Shown here piece by piece: positions 14,217 to 20,127 of a stretch of DNA of 20,127 bases. Within the stretch, counting starts at the first letter, position 1. Every line of letters begins with the position of its first letter. A program made the translations under genes and the position numbers. Location of the stretch: the NCBI GenBank assembly GCA_903906325.1, contig CAIVJV010000232.1:1-20127 (forward strand). Direction: 5' to 3'. The notes beneath the pieces were generated by a model. The model was not told the DNA's origin, searched no databases, and saw nothing but the letters and a program-made list of their open reading frames with translations. This stretch comes from an uncultured Gemmatimonadota bacterium (GTDB lineage Bacteria; Gemmatimonadota; Gemmatimonadetes; Gemmatimonadales; Gemmatimonadaceae).

Positions 14217-15605
14217 ATGCCCTCGATCCTGCTCGTCGATGACGAACCGAACCTCCGCCGGATGGTGGGGGCATTGCTCGATGCCGAGTCGTATGAGGTG
14301 CATGAGGCGCGCGATGTGACCAGCGGGCTCGCCCTCGCGCTCGAGGTGGAGCCCGATCTCGCACTCCTCGACCTGATGATGCCCGGTGCCACGGATGGGC
14401 TCGAGTTGCTCGAGAAGCTCCGCGCGCACTTCCCTGACCTCCCGGTGCTCATGATGTCGGGACGGGCAGGGCTCGCCGATGCGGTGCAGGCCGCGAAGCT
14501 CGGCGCGGTGACCTTCCTCGAGAAACCGCTGAGCCCCGAGGGGTTGCTCCTCGCGCTCACGAACGCGCTCGAGCTCCGGCAGGCGCGTCGGGAGCGGTCG
14601 GCCCTCCGGCTCGAGGCGGGGCTCGGCGGGGACCTCGTGGGGGCGAGCTCGGCGATGCAGCGGGTGCGCGACGAGATCGCGCGCGTGGCGCCGACCGATG
14701 CGCGGGTGCTGATCACCGGGGAGTCGGGGACCGGCAAGGAGCTCGCGGCGGCGGCGATCCATGCGCAGAGTGGGCGGCGCGACAAGCCGTTCGTGCGGGT
14801 CAACGGCGCGGCGATCCCACGGGACCTCCTGGAGAGCGAGATGTTCGGGCATGAGCGGGGCGCCTTCACCGGGGCGATCGACCGCCGCATCGGGAAGTTC
14901 GAGCTCGCGCACACGGGGACACTGCTCCTGGATGAGGTCGGGGAACTCTCGCTCGAAGCGCAGGCCAAGCTCTTGCGCGCGATCGAGGCGCGGGAGATCG
15001 AGCGGGTCGGCGGGCGACGGACGATCCGGGTGGACGTACGGGTGATCGCGGCGACCAATCGTGACCTGGTCCGCGAGGTGCGCGAGGGCCGCTTCCGGGA
15101 GGATCTCTACTTCCGTCTCAACGTGATCCCGATCCACCTGCCCCCGCTGCGCGAGCATCCGGGGGACATCCCCCTGCTGGTGGCGCACTTCGCCACGCAA
15201 CTGCGGCGGCGCTCCGGGCAGCCGGCCCCGGACTGGCAGCCGGAGGCGATCGACGCGCTCACGCGGCATGGATGGCCGGGGAACGTCCGCGAGCTCGCGA
15301 ACATCATCGAACGACTGAGCATCCTGCATGCGGGGCTGCCCGTGGGGGAGGCGGCGGTGCGTGCGGTGCTGCCGACGACGGCGAGCGCCACGCGCGGCGA
15401 AGGGGCGGGGCTGCCCGCCGAGCTTCCCGATCGCGAGGGGCTCGACGTGAAACTCAGCGAGGCACTCGACGCGTATGAGCGGGTACTGATCGTGCGGGCC
15501 CTCTCCGCCGCGGGTGGGGTGGTGGCGGAGGCGGCGCGCCGATTACAGACCGACCGTCCGAACCTCTACCGCCGCATGAAGCGGCTAGGCATCGCGGAGC
15601 CGTAA
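14217..15605 (+). CDS. NtrC-family sigma-54-dependent response regulator
   Basis: A 462-residue three-domain regulator. The receiver domain (1-120) has Asp8/Asp9, phospho-acceptor Asp52 in LALLDLMMPG and the conserved Lys of FLEKPLS. The AAA+ domain has Walker A GESGTGKE (168-175), the sigma-54 contact loop GAFTGA (215-220), Walker B LLLDEVGE (Asp239, Glu240) and the FRxDLYFRLNV sensor region. A Fis-type helix-turn-helix closes the protein (VVAEAARRLQTDRPNLYRRMKRLGI). It should therefore open sigma-54 promoters when phosphorylated by the upstream kinase. It resembles NtrX/NtrC, but its targets cannot be read from sequence. Its stop overlaps the next start (TAATG), coupling it to the envelope protein gene. 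Confidence 0.93.
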   Translation: MPSILLVDDEPNLRRMVGALLDAESYEVHEARDVTSGLALALEVEPDLALLDLMMPGATDGLELLEKLRAHFPDLPVLMMSGRAGLADAVQAAKLGAVTFLEKPLSPEGLLLALTNALELRQARRERSALRLEAGLGGDLVGASSAMQRVRDEIARVAPTDARVLITGESGTGKELAAAAIHAQSGRRDKPFVRVNGAAIPRDLLESEMFGHERGAFTGAIDRRIGKFELAHTGTLLLDEVGELSLEAQAKLLRAIEAREIERVGGRRTIRVDVRVIAATNRDLVREVREGRFREDLYFRLNVIPIHLPPLREHPGDIPLLVAHFATQLRRRSGQPAPDWQPEAIDALTRHGWPGNVRELANIIERLSILHAGLPVGEAAVRAVLPTTASATRGEGAGLPAELPDREGLDVKLSEALDAYERVLIVRALSAAGGVVAEAARRLQTDRPNLYRRMKRLGIAEP

Positions 15606-17404
15606 TGCACGTGGGTCGCCCCCTCGCTCGTCTCGCCGTCATCCTCTCGGCCTGTCTCATCTCGTCCGGCCTCGTCGTCGCCCCTCGGGCGCTCCTCGCG
15701 CAGGAGCGCCCCGTGCGCAGCGGGAGCACGCTCTGGAGCGCGGTCAACCTCTACAACGCCCCCGCGACCACGCGGGCCAGCGGTCCATACCGCCTGGAGC
15801 GAGGCCAGCAGGTCTCGGGCGACGCGGCGGTCCTGATCGGCCCGATCGAGATCGCGGGCGAGCTCACGGGGACGCTCGTGGCCATCAACGCCACGGTGCA
15901 CCTCGCGCCGACGGCGGTCATCCGCGGGGATCTCCTGATCCTCGGCGGGACCCTCACCCGGGACGAGGGGGCGGTGGTCGGCGGGGAGATCCGTGCGCAA
16001 TCCGAGGTCCTTCGCTACGAGATCGAGGACGGGCGCCTCATCCCGGACGAGGGGCGGTGGAGCGATTGGCGGCCGGAACGCCTGCGCGACCGGAGCGCAC
16101 GGCAGACCACGAGCTCCTCCGATCTCTTCCACTTCTCCGCCGGCGGCTACAACCGCGTGGAGGGGCTCCCCATCGCCGTGGGGCCGCGGCTCCGGCGCGT
16201 CACGAGCTGGGGGCGCGTGGACCTCGACGCCTTCGGTGTGGTGCGCACGGCGGGCCCGGTGGCGTGGGATCGCGGGACGCTCGGTCACGATGCGCGCCTC
16301 GCGGTGCGGCTCGGGCGTGAGGCGGGGCTCACCCTCGGCGTGCAGGCCTTTGATCTGATCGCGCCGGTGGAACGGTGGCAGGTGAGCGATCAGGAGAACG
16401 GGCTCGGGACCTTCGTCGCCCATCGCGATCTGCGGGACTACTACGGGCGACATGGGATGGCGGGCTCCGTGGGTGGCCGGATCGGCGAGGCGGTTGCGCT
16501 CGACCTGATCGTCGGGAGCGAGCGGTGGGCGAACGCGGCCGCGCGCGATCCGATCACGCTGAACCGGGCGCGGGAGCCCTGGCGGCCGAACCCCCTCATG
16601 CACACCGGGGTCGTGGATCTCACGTCGCTGCGGCTCAGGATCGACACGCGCGAGCGGGTGAAGGCACCCTGGCTCGGGGGATGGTATGTGCAGGGGGAGA
16701 TCGAGTCAGGCCGTGGCGATCTGGTCGCGCCGCCCCCACCCTGGCCGACGATCGCGCTGCAGGATGGCGCGGCGCAGGGCTCTGCGCTCCTGCCGCTCAT
16801 CGCGCCGACGCCGGTCCCGACGCGCTACCAACGCGCCTTCCTCGATGCCCGGCGTCGCACGCGCCTCTCGCCGGGGACGGAGCTCTCGGTGCGACTCGTG
16901 GCGGGAGGATGGATCGGCGGGGATCCGCTCCCGATGCAGCGGCGGCTCTCGATGGGCGGGCCCGGCGCGGTGGAGGGGTATGACTTCCGCCGAGTGCCAG
17001 CCGGTGAGGCCGATGTCTTCACCTGCGGGGGCGTGGCCGACGAGTGGGTTGGTCGCCCCGCGCTGTGTGAGCGGATGGCGCTCGCGCAGGTGGAGCTGCG
17101 GCAGCCGATCGGCTTCGACTGGGAGTTCGCCGGCGACGATTGGCGGATCGGGGTCAACGATCGCCCGAGCTGGGTGCTCTTCGCCGATGCCGGGCGCGGA
17201 TGGAATCGGGACGCGCCGGACTGGCTCTCCCCCGCGACCAACGCGGCGGTGTTCGACGGCGCGGGGCTCCCCCCGCTCTCGAGCTTCCGCACGACGCTCG
17301 GGCTCGGCATCGACTTCGGGTCGATCGGGCTCTACGCCGCGAAGGCGGTCTCCTCGGGGAAGGAGCCGATGAACCTCCTGCTGCGCGTCGGCCGACGCTT
17401 CTGA
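15605..17404 (+). CDS. Outer-membrane Omp85/BamA-like beta-barrel with N-terminal bactofilin-like beta-helix
   Basis: A 599-residue exported protein. The signal peptide (1-32) ends ALLA before Gln33. Residues about 67-133 show short repeating strands with Gly at the turns (GDAAVLIGPIEIAGEL, LTGTLVAINATVHL, AVIRGDLLILGGTL, GAVVGGEIRA). This pattern is that of bactofilin/polymer-forming (DUF583-type) beta-helices. The rest is beta-strand rich and ends with features of the Omp85 surface-antigen barrel: GGPGAVEGYDFRR at about 452-464 (the (V/L)xGY/F loop motif), QVELRQPIGFDW, VLFADAGRGW, LGLGIDFG and a terminal Phe599. There are no POTRA domains. It could be a porin-like or assembly-related barrel. 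The start overlaps the regulator stop (TAATG). The fusion is unusual and its function unknown. Confidence 0.75.
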   Translation: MHVGRPLARLAVILSACLISSGLVVAPRALLAQERPVRSGSTLWSAVNLYNAPATTRASGPYRLERGQQVSGDAAVLIGPIEIAGELTGTLVAINATVHLAPTAVIRGDLLILGGTLTRDEGAVVGGEIRAQSEVLRYEIEDGRLIPDEGRWSDWRPERLRDRSARQTTSSSDLFHFSAGGYNRVEGLPIAVGPRLRRVTSWGRVDLDAFGVVRTAGPVAWDRGTLGHDARLAVRLGREAGLTLGVQAFDLIAPVERWQVSDQENGLGTFVAHRDLRDYYGRHGMAGSVGGRIGEAVALDLIVGSERWANAAARDPITLNRAREPWRPNPLMHTGVVDLTSLRLRIDTRERVKAPWLGGWYVQGEIESGRGDLVAPPPPWPTIALQDGAAQGSALLPLIAPTPVPTRYQRAFLDARRRTRLSPGTELSVRLVAGGWIGGDPLPMQRRLSMGGPGAVEGYDFRRVPAGEADVFTCGGVADEWVGRPALCERMALAQVELRQPIGFDWEFAGDDWRIGVNDRPSWVLFADAGRGWNRDAPDWLSPATNAAVFDGAGLPPLSSFRTTLGLGIDFGSIGLYAAKAVSSGKEPMNLLLRVGRRF

Positions 17405-17406
17405 CG

Positions 17407-18081
17407 GTGCGCGGGATCGGGCGGGCGGTGCGTGGGTTCGGCGTCGCGCTCCTCCTCGTGGGGGGTGCCTCCATCGCACGCGCGCAATCGATCGAGATCC
17501 AGCTCCCGCCGGCGACGCGGCTCACCGACGACGGCCCCCTCGTCTCGGCGCGTGGGATCCTCAGTGACCGATACCTGAGCGAACTCGTGCGCAATGGCTT
17601 CCCTGCCCGGCTCCGCTTCCGCGTCGAACTCTGGGCGGAGGCACGGCTGGTGGATGCGCTGCAGCGCGCGGTGGAGTGGGAGGTCCTGGTGCGGCCGCGT
17701 GGCACGGACGATCGCTACGAGGTGGTGCAGCTCGTGGGCGGTCGGCCGCTCTCGCTCGGCGCCTTCGCCCGGCTCGAGGACGCCGATGCGACGGTGGCGC
17801 GTCCCGTGCGCGCGCCGATCGAACCGGGGCCCGATGGTCGGCGGCGCTACTACGTGGCCCGGGTCGAGGTCGCGGCGCTCTCGGTGACCGATCTCGACGA
17901 GGTGAATCGGTGGCTCCGCGGGGAACTCCAGCCCGCGGTGCGCGGGGAGCGGAATCCGGGGACGGCGCTCTCGCGCGGGATCCGCACGGTGGCCACCCGC
18001 CTGCTCGGCGGCGAGCGCCGGAGTTACGAGGCGCGGAGCGCGGGGTTCCGCGCGAGCTCGCGCACGACGCCCTCGCCGTAG
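17407..18081 (+). CDS. DUF4390-like exported protein
   Basis: A 224-residue protein with a signal peptide (cleavage after ARA, near residue 25; mature start QSIEIQLPPATR). The mature part looks like DUF4390: strand-rich with LVSARGILSDRYLSELVRNGFPARLRFRVELW, a charged middle, YEVVQLVGGRPLSLGAFARLED, and RRRYYVARVEVAALSVTDLDEVNRWLRGEL. The function of the family is unknown. In beta-proteobacteria, as I recall, DUF4390 genes sit beside ntrY-ntrX, which fits the position here three genes after the NtrY-like kinase. GTG 17407 follows the barrel-protein stop by 2 bases, so it is probably in the same operon. The last 58 bases overlap the convergent HNH gene. Confidence 0.75.
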   Translation: MRGIGRAVRGFGVALLLVGGASIARAQSIEIQLPPATRLTDDGPLVSARGILSDRYLSELVRNGFPARLRFRVELWAEARLVDALQRAVEWEVLVRPRGTDDRYEVVQLVGGRPLSLGAFARLEDADATVARPVRAPIEPGPDGRRRYYVARVEVAALSVTDLDEVNRWLRGELQPAVRGERNPGTALSRGIRTVATRLLGGERRSYEARSAGFRASSRTTPSP

Positions 18082-18599
18082 AACAGCTTGATGTAGCGCG
18101 CCTGCGTCGGCGTGAGCCGCCGCACGGCCCAGGCGAGGTGCACGAAGTGGGGCTCCGTGGGCTCCTGCAGGAGATGCATGCCGATCTCATGCAGGAGATG
18201 GTTCGACTTCCGCGTGTTACACGGGGAGCAGGCGGTGACGACGTTGGTCCAGACGTTGAGTCCCCCGCGCGAGATGGGGATCACGTGATCGCGCGTGAGC
18301 GCCTCGCGCGGCCGCAGTTCATACTGCGTACGACCACAGTACATGCACCTGTAGCCGTCGCGTGCGAAGAGGAAGGTGTTGGTCACCTGCCGACGGAAGC
18401 GGCGCGGCACATGGATGAACTTGCGGAGCCGGATGACGAGGGGTCGCGGGACGGCGACCCGTTCGGCGCGCACGGCGCGGTCGGCATCGGCCTCGACGAT
18501 CTCGGCTTTCCCGTCGATGACGAGGCGGAGGGCCCGCTTGAGCGGGACCATCGTGAGGGGTTCGTACGACGCATTGAGGGCGAGACACCCTGCCGTCAC
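18024..18599 (-). CDS. HNH endonuclease
   Basis: A 191-residue HNH nuclease of the common stand-alone group seen in many bacteria. The zinc and active-site pattern is complete: CMYCG (Cys85, Cys88), LTRDHVIPISRGG with Asp104-His105, NVVTACSPCN with Asn119, Cys124 and Cys127. The N-terminal LALNASYEPLTMVPLKRALRLVIDGKAEIV is typical of the group. The C-terminus (EIGMHLLQEPTEPHFVH...) is also typical. The biological role is not established, with DNA repair or nucleic acid processing proposed. GTG 18599 has a good GGAGG 5 bases upstream, and a TAGACT -10-like box lies at 18622-18627. Its last 58 bases overlap the end of the DUF4390 gene tail to tail. Confidence 0.92.
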   Translation of the reverse strand: MTAGCLALNASYEPLTMVPLKRALRLVIDGKAEIVEADADRAVRAERVAVPRPLVIRLRKFIHVPRRFRRQVTNTFLFARDGYRCMYCGRTQYELRPREALTRDHVIPISRGGLNVWTNVVTACSPCNTRKSNHLLHEIGMHLLQEPTEPHFVHLAWAVRRLTPTQARYIKLFYGEGVVRELARNPALRAS

Positions 18600-18656
18600 T
18601 CGAGCCTCCGGGGTTCCCGGAAGTCTAACGGGCGGACGGGCGCGGTCGCCAGCGGG

Positions 18657-20127
18657 TCAGCTCGGAGGCGCGGAGTCCGCGAGGGCGCGGGGGCCGGGCC
18701 AGTCACGCGGGACGGGCTTCCGCGCGTAGACCTCGCGCATGAAGGCCGTCCACGCCGGGGCCGCCAATTGCCCGCCCTGGGCGTTGTCCTTGATCCGCTT
18801 GGGCTGATCGAACCCCATCCAGACGCCGGCGACGAGATCCGTGGTGAACCCGATGAACCAGACGTCGGAATACTCGTTGGTGGTCCCCGTCTTCCCCGCG
18901 GTCGGTGCGGTGAACCCCCCGCGGCGTACCGCCGTGCCGGATCCGACCTCGATGACCCCCTTGAGGAGATCGACCATCGTCCCCGCCACCTCGCGCGAGA
19001 GGACCGGCACGCGCTCGGGCATCGCCTCGTAGAGGCGGCGTCCGTCGAGGGTCTCCACCCGGAGTATCGGCGTGGGCGGCACCCGCCAGCCCAGGTTCGC
19101 GAAGACGCTGTACGCCGCGATCATCTCGAGCGGATAGACGTCAGCCGACCCGAGGGCGATCGACGGATAGGGTGGGACCGGGGTGGTGAGGCCGAAGCGC
19201 TGGGCCATCTCGACCACGGCGCCCTCGCCGAGCTCCATGGCGAGACGGACCGCGGGGACATTGCGGGAGACGGCGAGCGCCTGCCGCATCGACATCGGCC
19301 CCTCGTAGGTGTTGTCGAAATTCTTCGGGGACCACATCGAGCCATCGAGTTGGGGGACCTCGATCGGGGCATCGTCGAGCAGGTAGTCGGGGCCGCGGCC
19401 GGCCTGCACCGCGGTGGCATAGACGATCGGTTTGAAGGTCGAGCCAGGCTGACGGAGGGCGCTCGTGGCGCGATCGAATTTGGAGTCGTCGAAGTCGCGG
19501 CCACCGACCAAGGCCCGGACGCCGCCGGTGCGCGGATCCAAGGCGACGAAGGCCCCCTGGAGGTAGGGGGAGTCGGCACGATCGGTCTCCGCGTCCCCGA
19601 TGGCGGCCCGCGCGAGGTACTGCTCGTAACTCGCGTGCGGGAAGCGCCCGAAGGTCCCAGCCTCGATCGCGCGCAGCTGCCGCTCCAAGGCACGCTCCGC
19701 CGCCCCCTGGAGATCGAGATCCAAGGTGGTCACCACGCGTAACCCTTGCTCATAGGTCCGGCGACCGAACCGCTGCGTCAGCTCGCGGCGCACCCACTCG
19801 ACGAAGTACGGGGCCACGTCCCCGGAGCTGCGCGAGGCCCGCGCGAGCCGGAGGGGATAGGCCTTGGCGACGGAGGCGTCGGCGTCGGAAAGGAGGTCCT
19901 GCCGCCGCATCAGCTCGAGCACCGCGTTGCGACGCTGGATGGCGCGGTCGGGGAACCGGCGCGGATTGTACCGCGACGGGGCCTTGGGGAGGGCGGCGAG
20001 CATCGCCGCCTCCGCCACGTTGAGCTCGCGCACCGAGCGCCCGAAATACCGCTGGGCGGCCGCCTCCACCCCGTAGGCCCCGGAGCCGAACGCGATCTGA
20101 TTGAGATAGAGCTCGAGGATGCGCGTC
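18657..20127 (-). CDS. Class A penicillin-binding protein (PBP1A type), 3' part
   Basis: 489 codons are visible and the gene runs off the right edge, so the cytoplasmic tail, membrane anchor and most of the glycosyltransferase domain are missing. The visible part begins inside the GT51 glycosyltransferase domain (ILELYLNQIAFGSGAYG and EAAAQRYFGR are the conserved late motifs). The transpeptidase domain has all three active-site motifs: the Ser of GSTFKP (codon 19440-19442), SRN (19260-19268) and KTG (18885-18893). The enzyme polymerises and cross-links peptidoglycan in the periplasm. The linker between the domains is short, with no obvious added OB-type domain. The C-terminus is short and Pro/Ser-rich. 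It lies 57 bases upstream of the HNH gene on the same strand. Confidence 0.95.
   Translation of the reverse strand, partial: TRILELYLNQIAFGSGAYGVEAAAQRYFGRSVRELNVAEAAMLAALPKAPSRYNPRRFPDRAIQRRNAVLELMRRQDLLSDADASVAKAYPLRLARASRSSGDVAPYFVEWVRRELTQRFGRRTYEQGLRVVTTLDLDLQGAAERALERQLRAIEAGTFGRFPHASYEQYLARAAIGDAETDRADSPYLQGAFVALDPRTGGVRALVGGRDFDDSKFDRATSALRQPGSTFKPIVYATAVQAGRGPDYLLDDAPIEVPQLDGSMWSPKNFDNTYEGPMSMRQALAVSRNVPAVRLAMELGEGAVVEMAQRFGLTTPVPPYPSIALGSADVYPLEMIAAYSVFANLGWRVPPTPILRVETLDGRRLYEAMPERVPVLSREVAGTMVDLLKGVIEVGSGTAVRRGGFTAPTAGKTGTTNEYSDVWFIGFTTDLVAGVWMGFDQPKRIKDNAQGGQLAAPAWTAFMREVYARKPVPRDWPGPRALADSAPPS

Noticed and set aside
12936..15329. A very long minus-strand frame (797 codons) opposite the kinase and regulator genes
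   Set aside because: The translation is low-complexity Arg/His/Pro/Glu-rich with no motif, and the plus strand has two clear protein families with all catalytic motifs.
17676..19742. A 688-codon plus-strand frame across DUF4390, HNH and the penicillin-binding protein gene
   Set aside because: It is opposite two confidently identified minus-strand genes. Its composition is typical of a shadow frame in GC-rich DNA.
1..20127. Search for CRISPR arrays, tRNA or rRNA genes, transposases, phage genes or defence islands
   Set aside because: Reading by eye showed no spaced repeats, no cloverleaf-like region with a conserved T arm, and no transposase or integrase motifs. The HNH gene is of the common housekeeping-like group and has no defence neighbours.

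Overview
The window is very GC-rich, densely coded chromosomal DNA from a Gram-negative bacterium. The Gram-negative reading rests on an outer-membrane beta-barrel protein, MltG, a class A penicillin-binding protein and an NtrY/NtrX-like pair. GTG starts are common and several starts lack a Shine-Dalgarno sequence. The gene mix, the lysine-rich mini-protein and the overall style suggest Gemmatimonadota or a near relative, but this is an inference from general impression and not from a marker gene. I saw no rRNA, tRNA, CRISPR array, insertion sequence or phage gene. Everything looks like core or lineage-specific chromosome.

Layout. (1) 1-1698, plus strand: the 3' end of rho, then ruvX and mltG, all overlapping. 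(2) 1704-4059: aroH (minus), an RlmI-type rRNA methyltransferase (plus) and mutM/fpg (minus), packed with gaps or overlaps of a few to 26 bases. (3) 4136-5511: a lineage-specific methyltransferase-like protein with a strong terminator, an orphan 64-residue gene with a long regulated-looking leader, and a 21-residue lysine/alanine peptide gene on the minus strand that has its own promoter, ribosome site and terminator. (4) 5793-8750: a large molybdopterin formate dehydrogenase alpha subunit with no partner subunits beside it. (5) 8788-11024, minus strand: the threonine-degradation pair tdh-kbl. (6) 11112-12764, minus strand: an RNA-directed NYN nuclease with LOTUS-like domains, an RG-rich linker and a histone H1-like tail. 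(7) 12999-18081, plus strand: an apparent operon of an NtrY-like kinase, an NtrC-family sigma-54 activator, an Omp85-type barrel fused to a bactofilin-like beta-helix, and a DUF4390 protein. (8) 18024-20127, minus strand: an HNH endonuclease and the 3' part of a class A penicillin-binding protein.

Working together: Tdh and Kbl convert threonine to glycine and acetyl-CoA in two steps. The two-component pair is translationally coupled to an envelope protein, which suggests control of, or sensing at, the cell envelope. The most novel-looking parts are the 21-residue lysine peptide with its operator-like inverted repeat, the 64-residue orphan with a sigma-54-like upstream element, the NYN-LOTUS-RG-lysine-tail protein, and the beta-helix/Omp85 fusion in the kinase operon.
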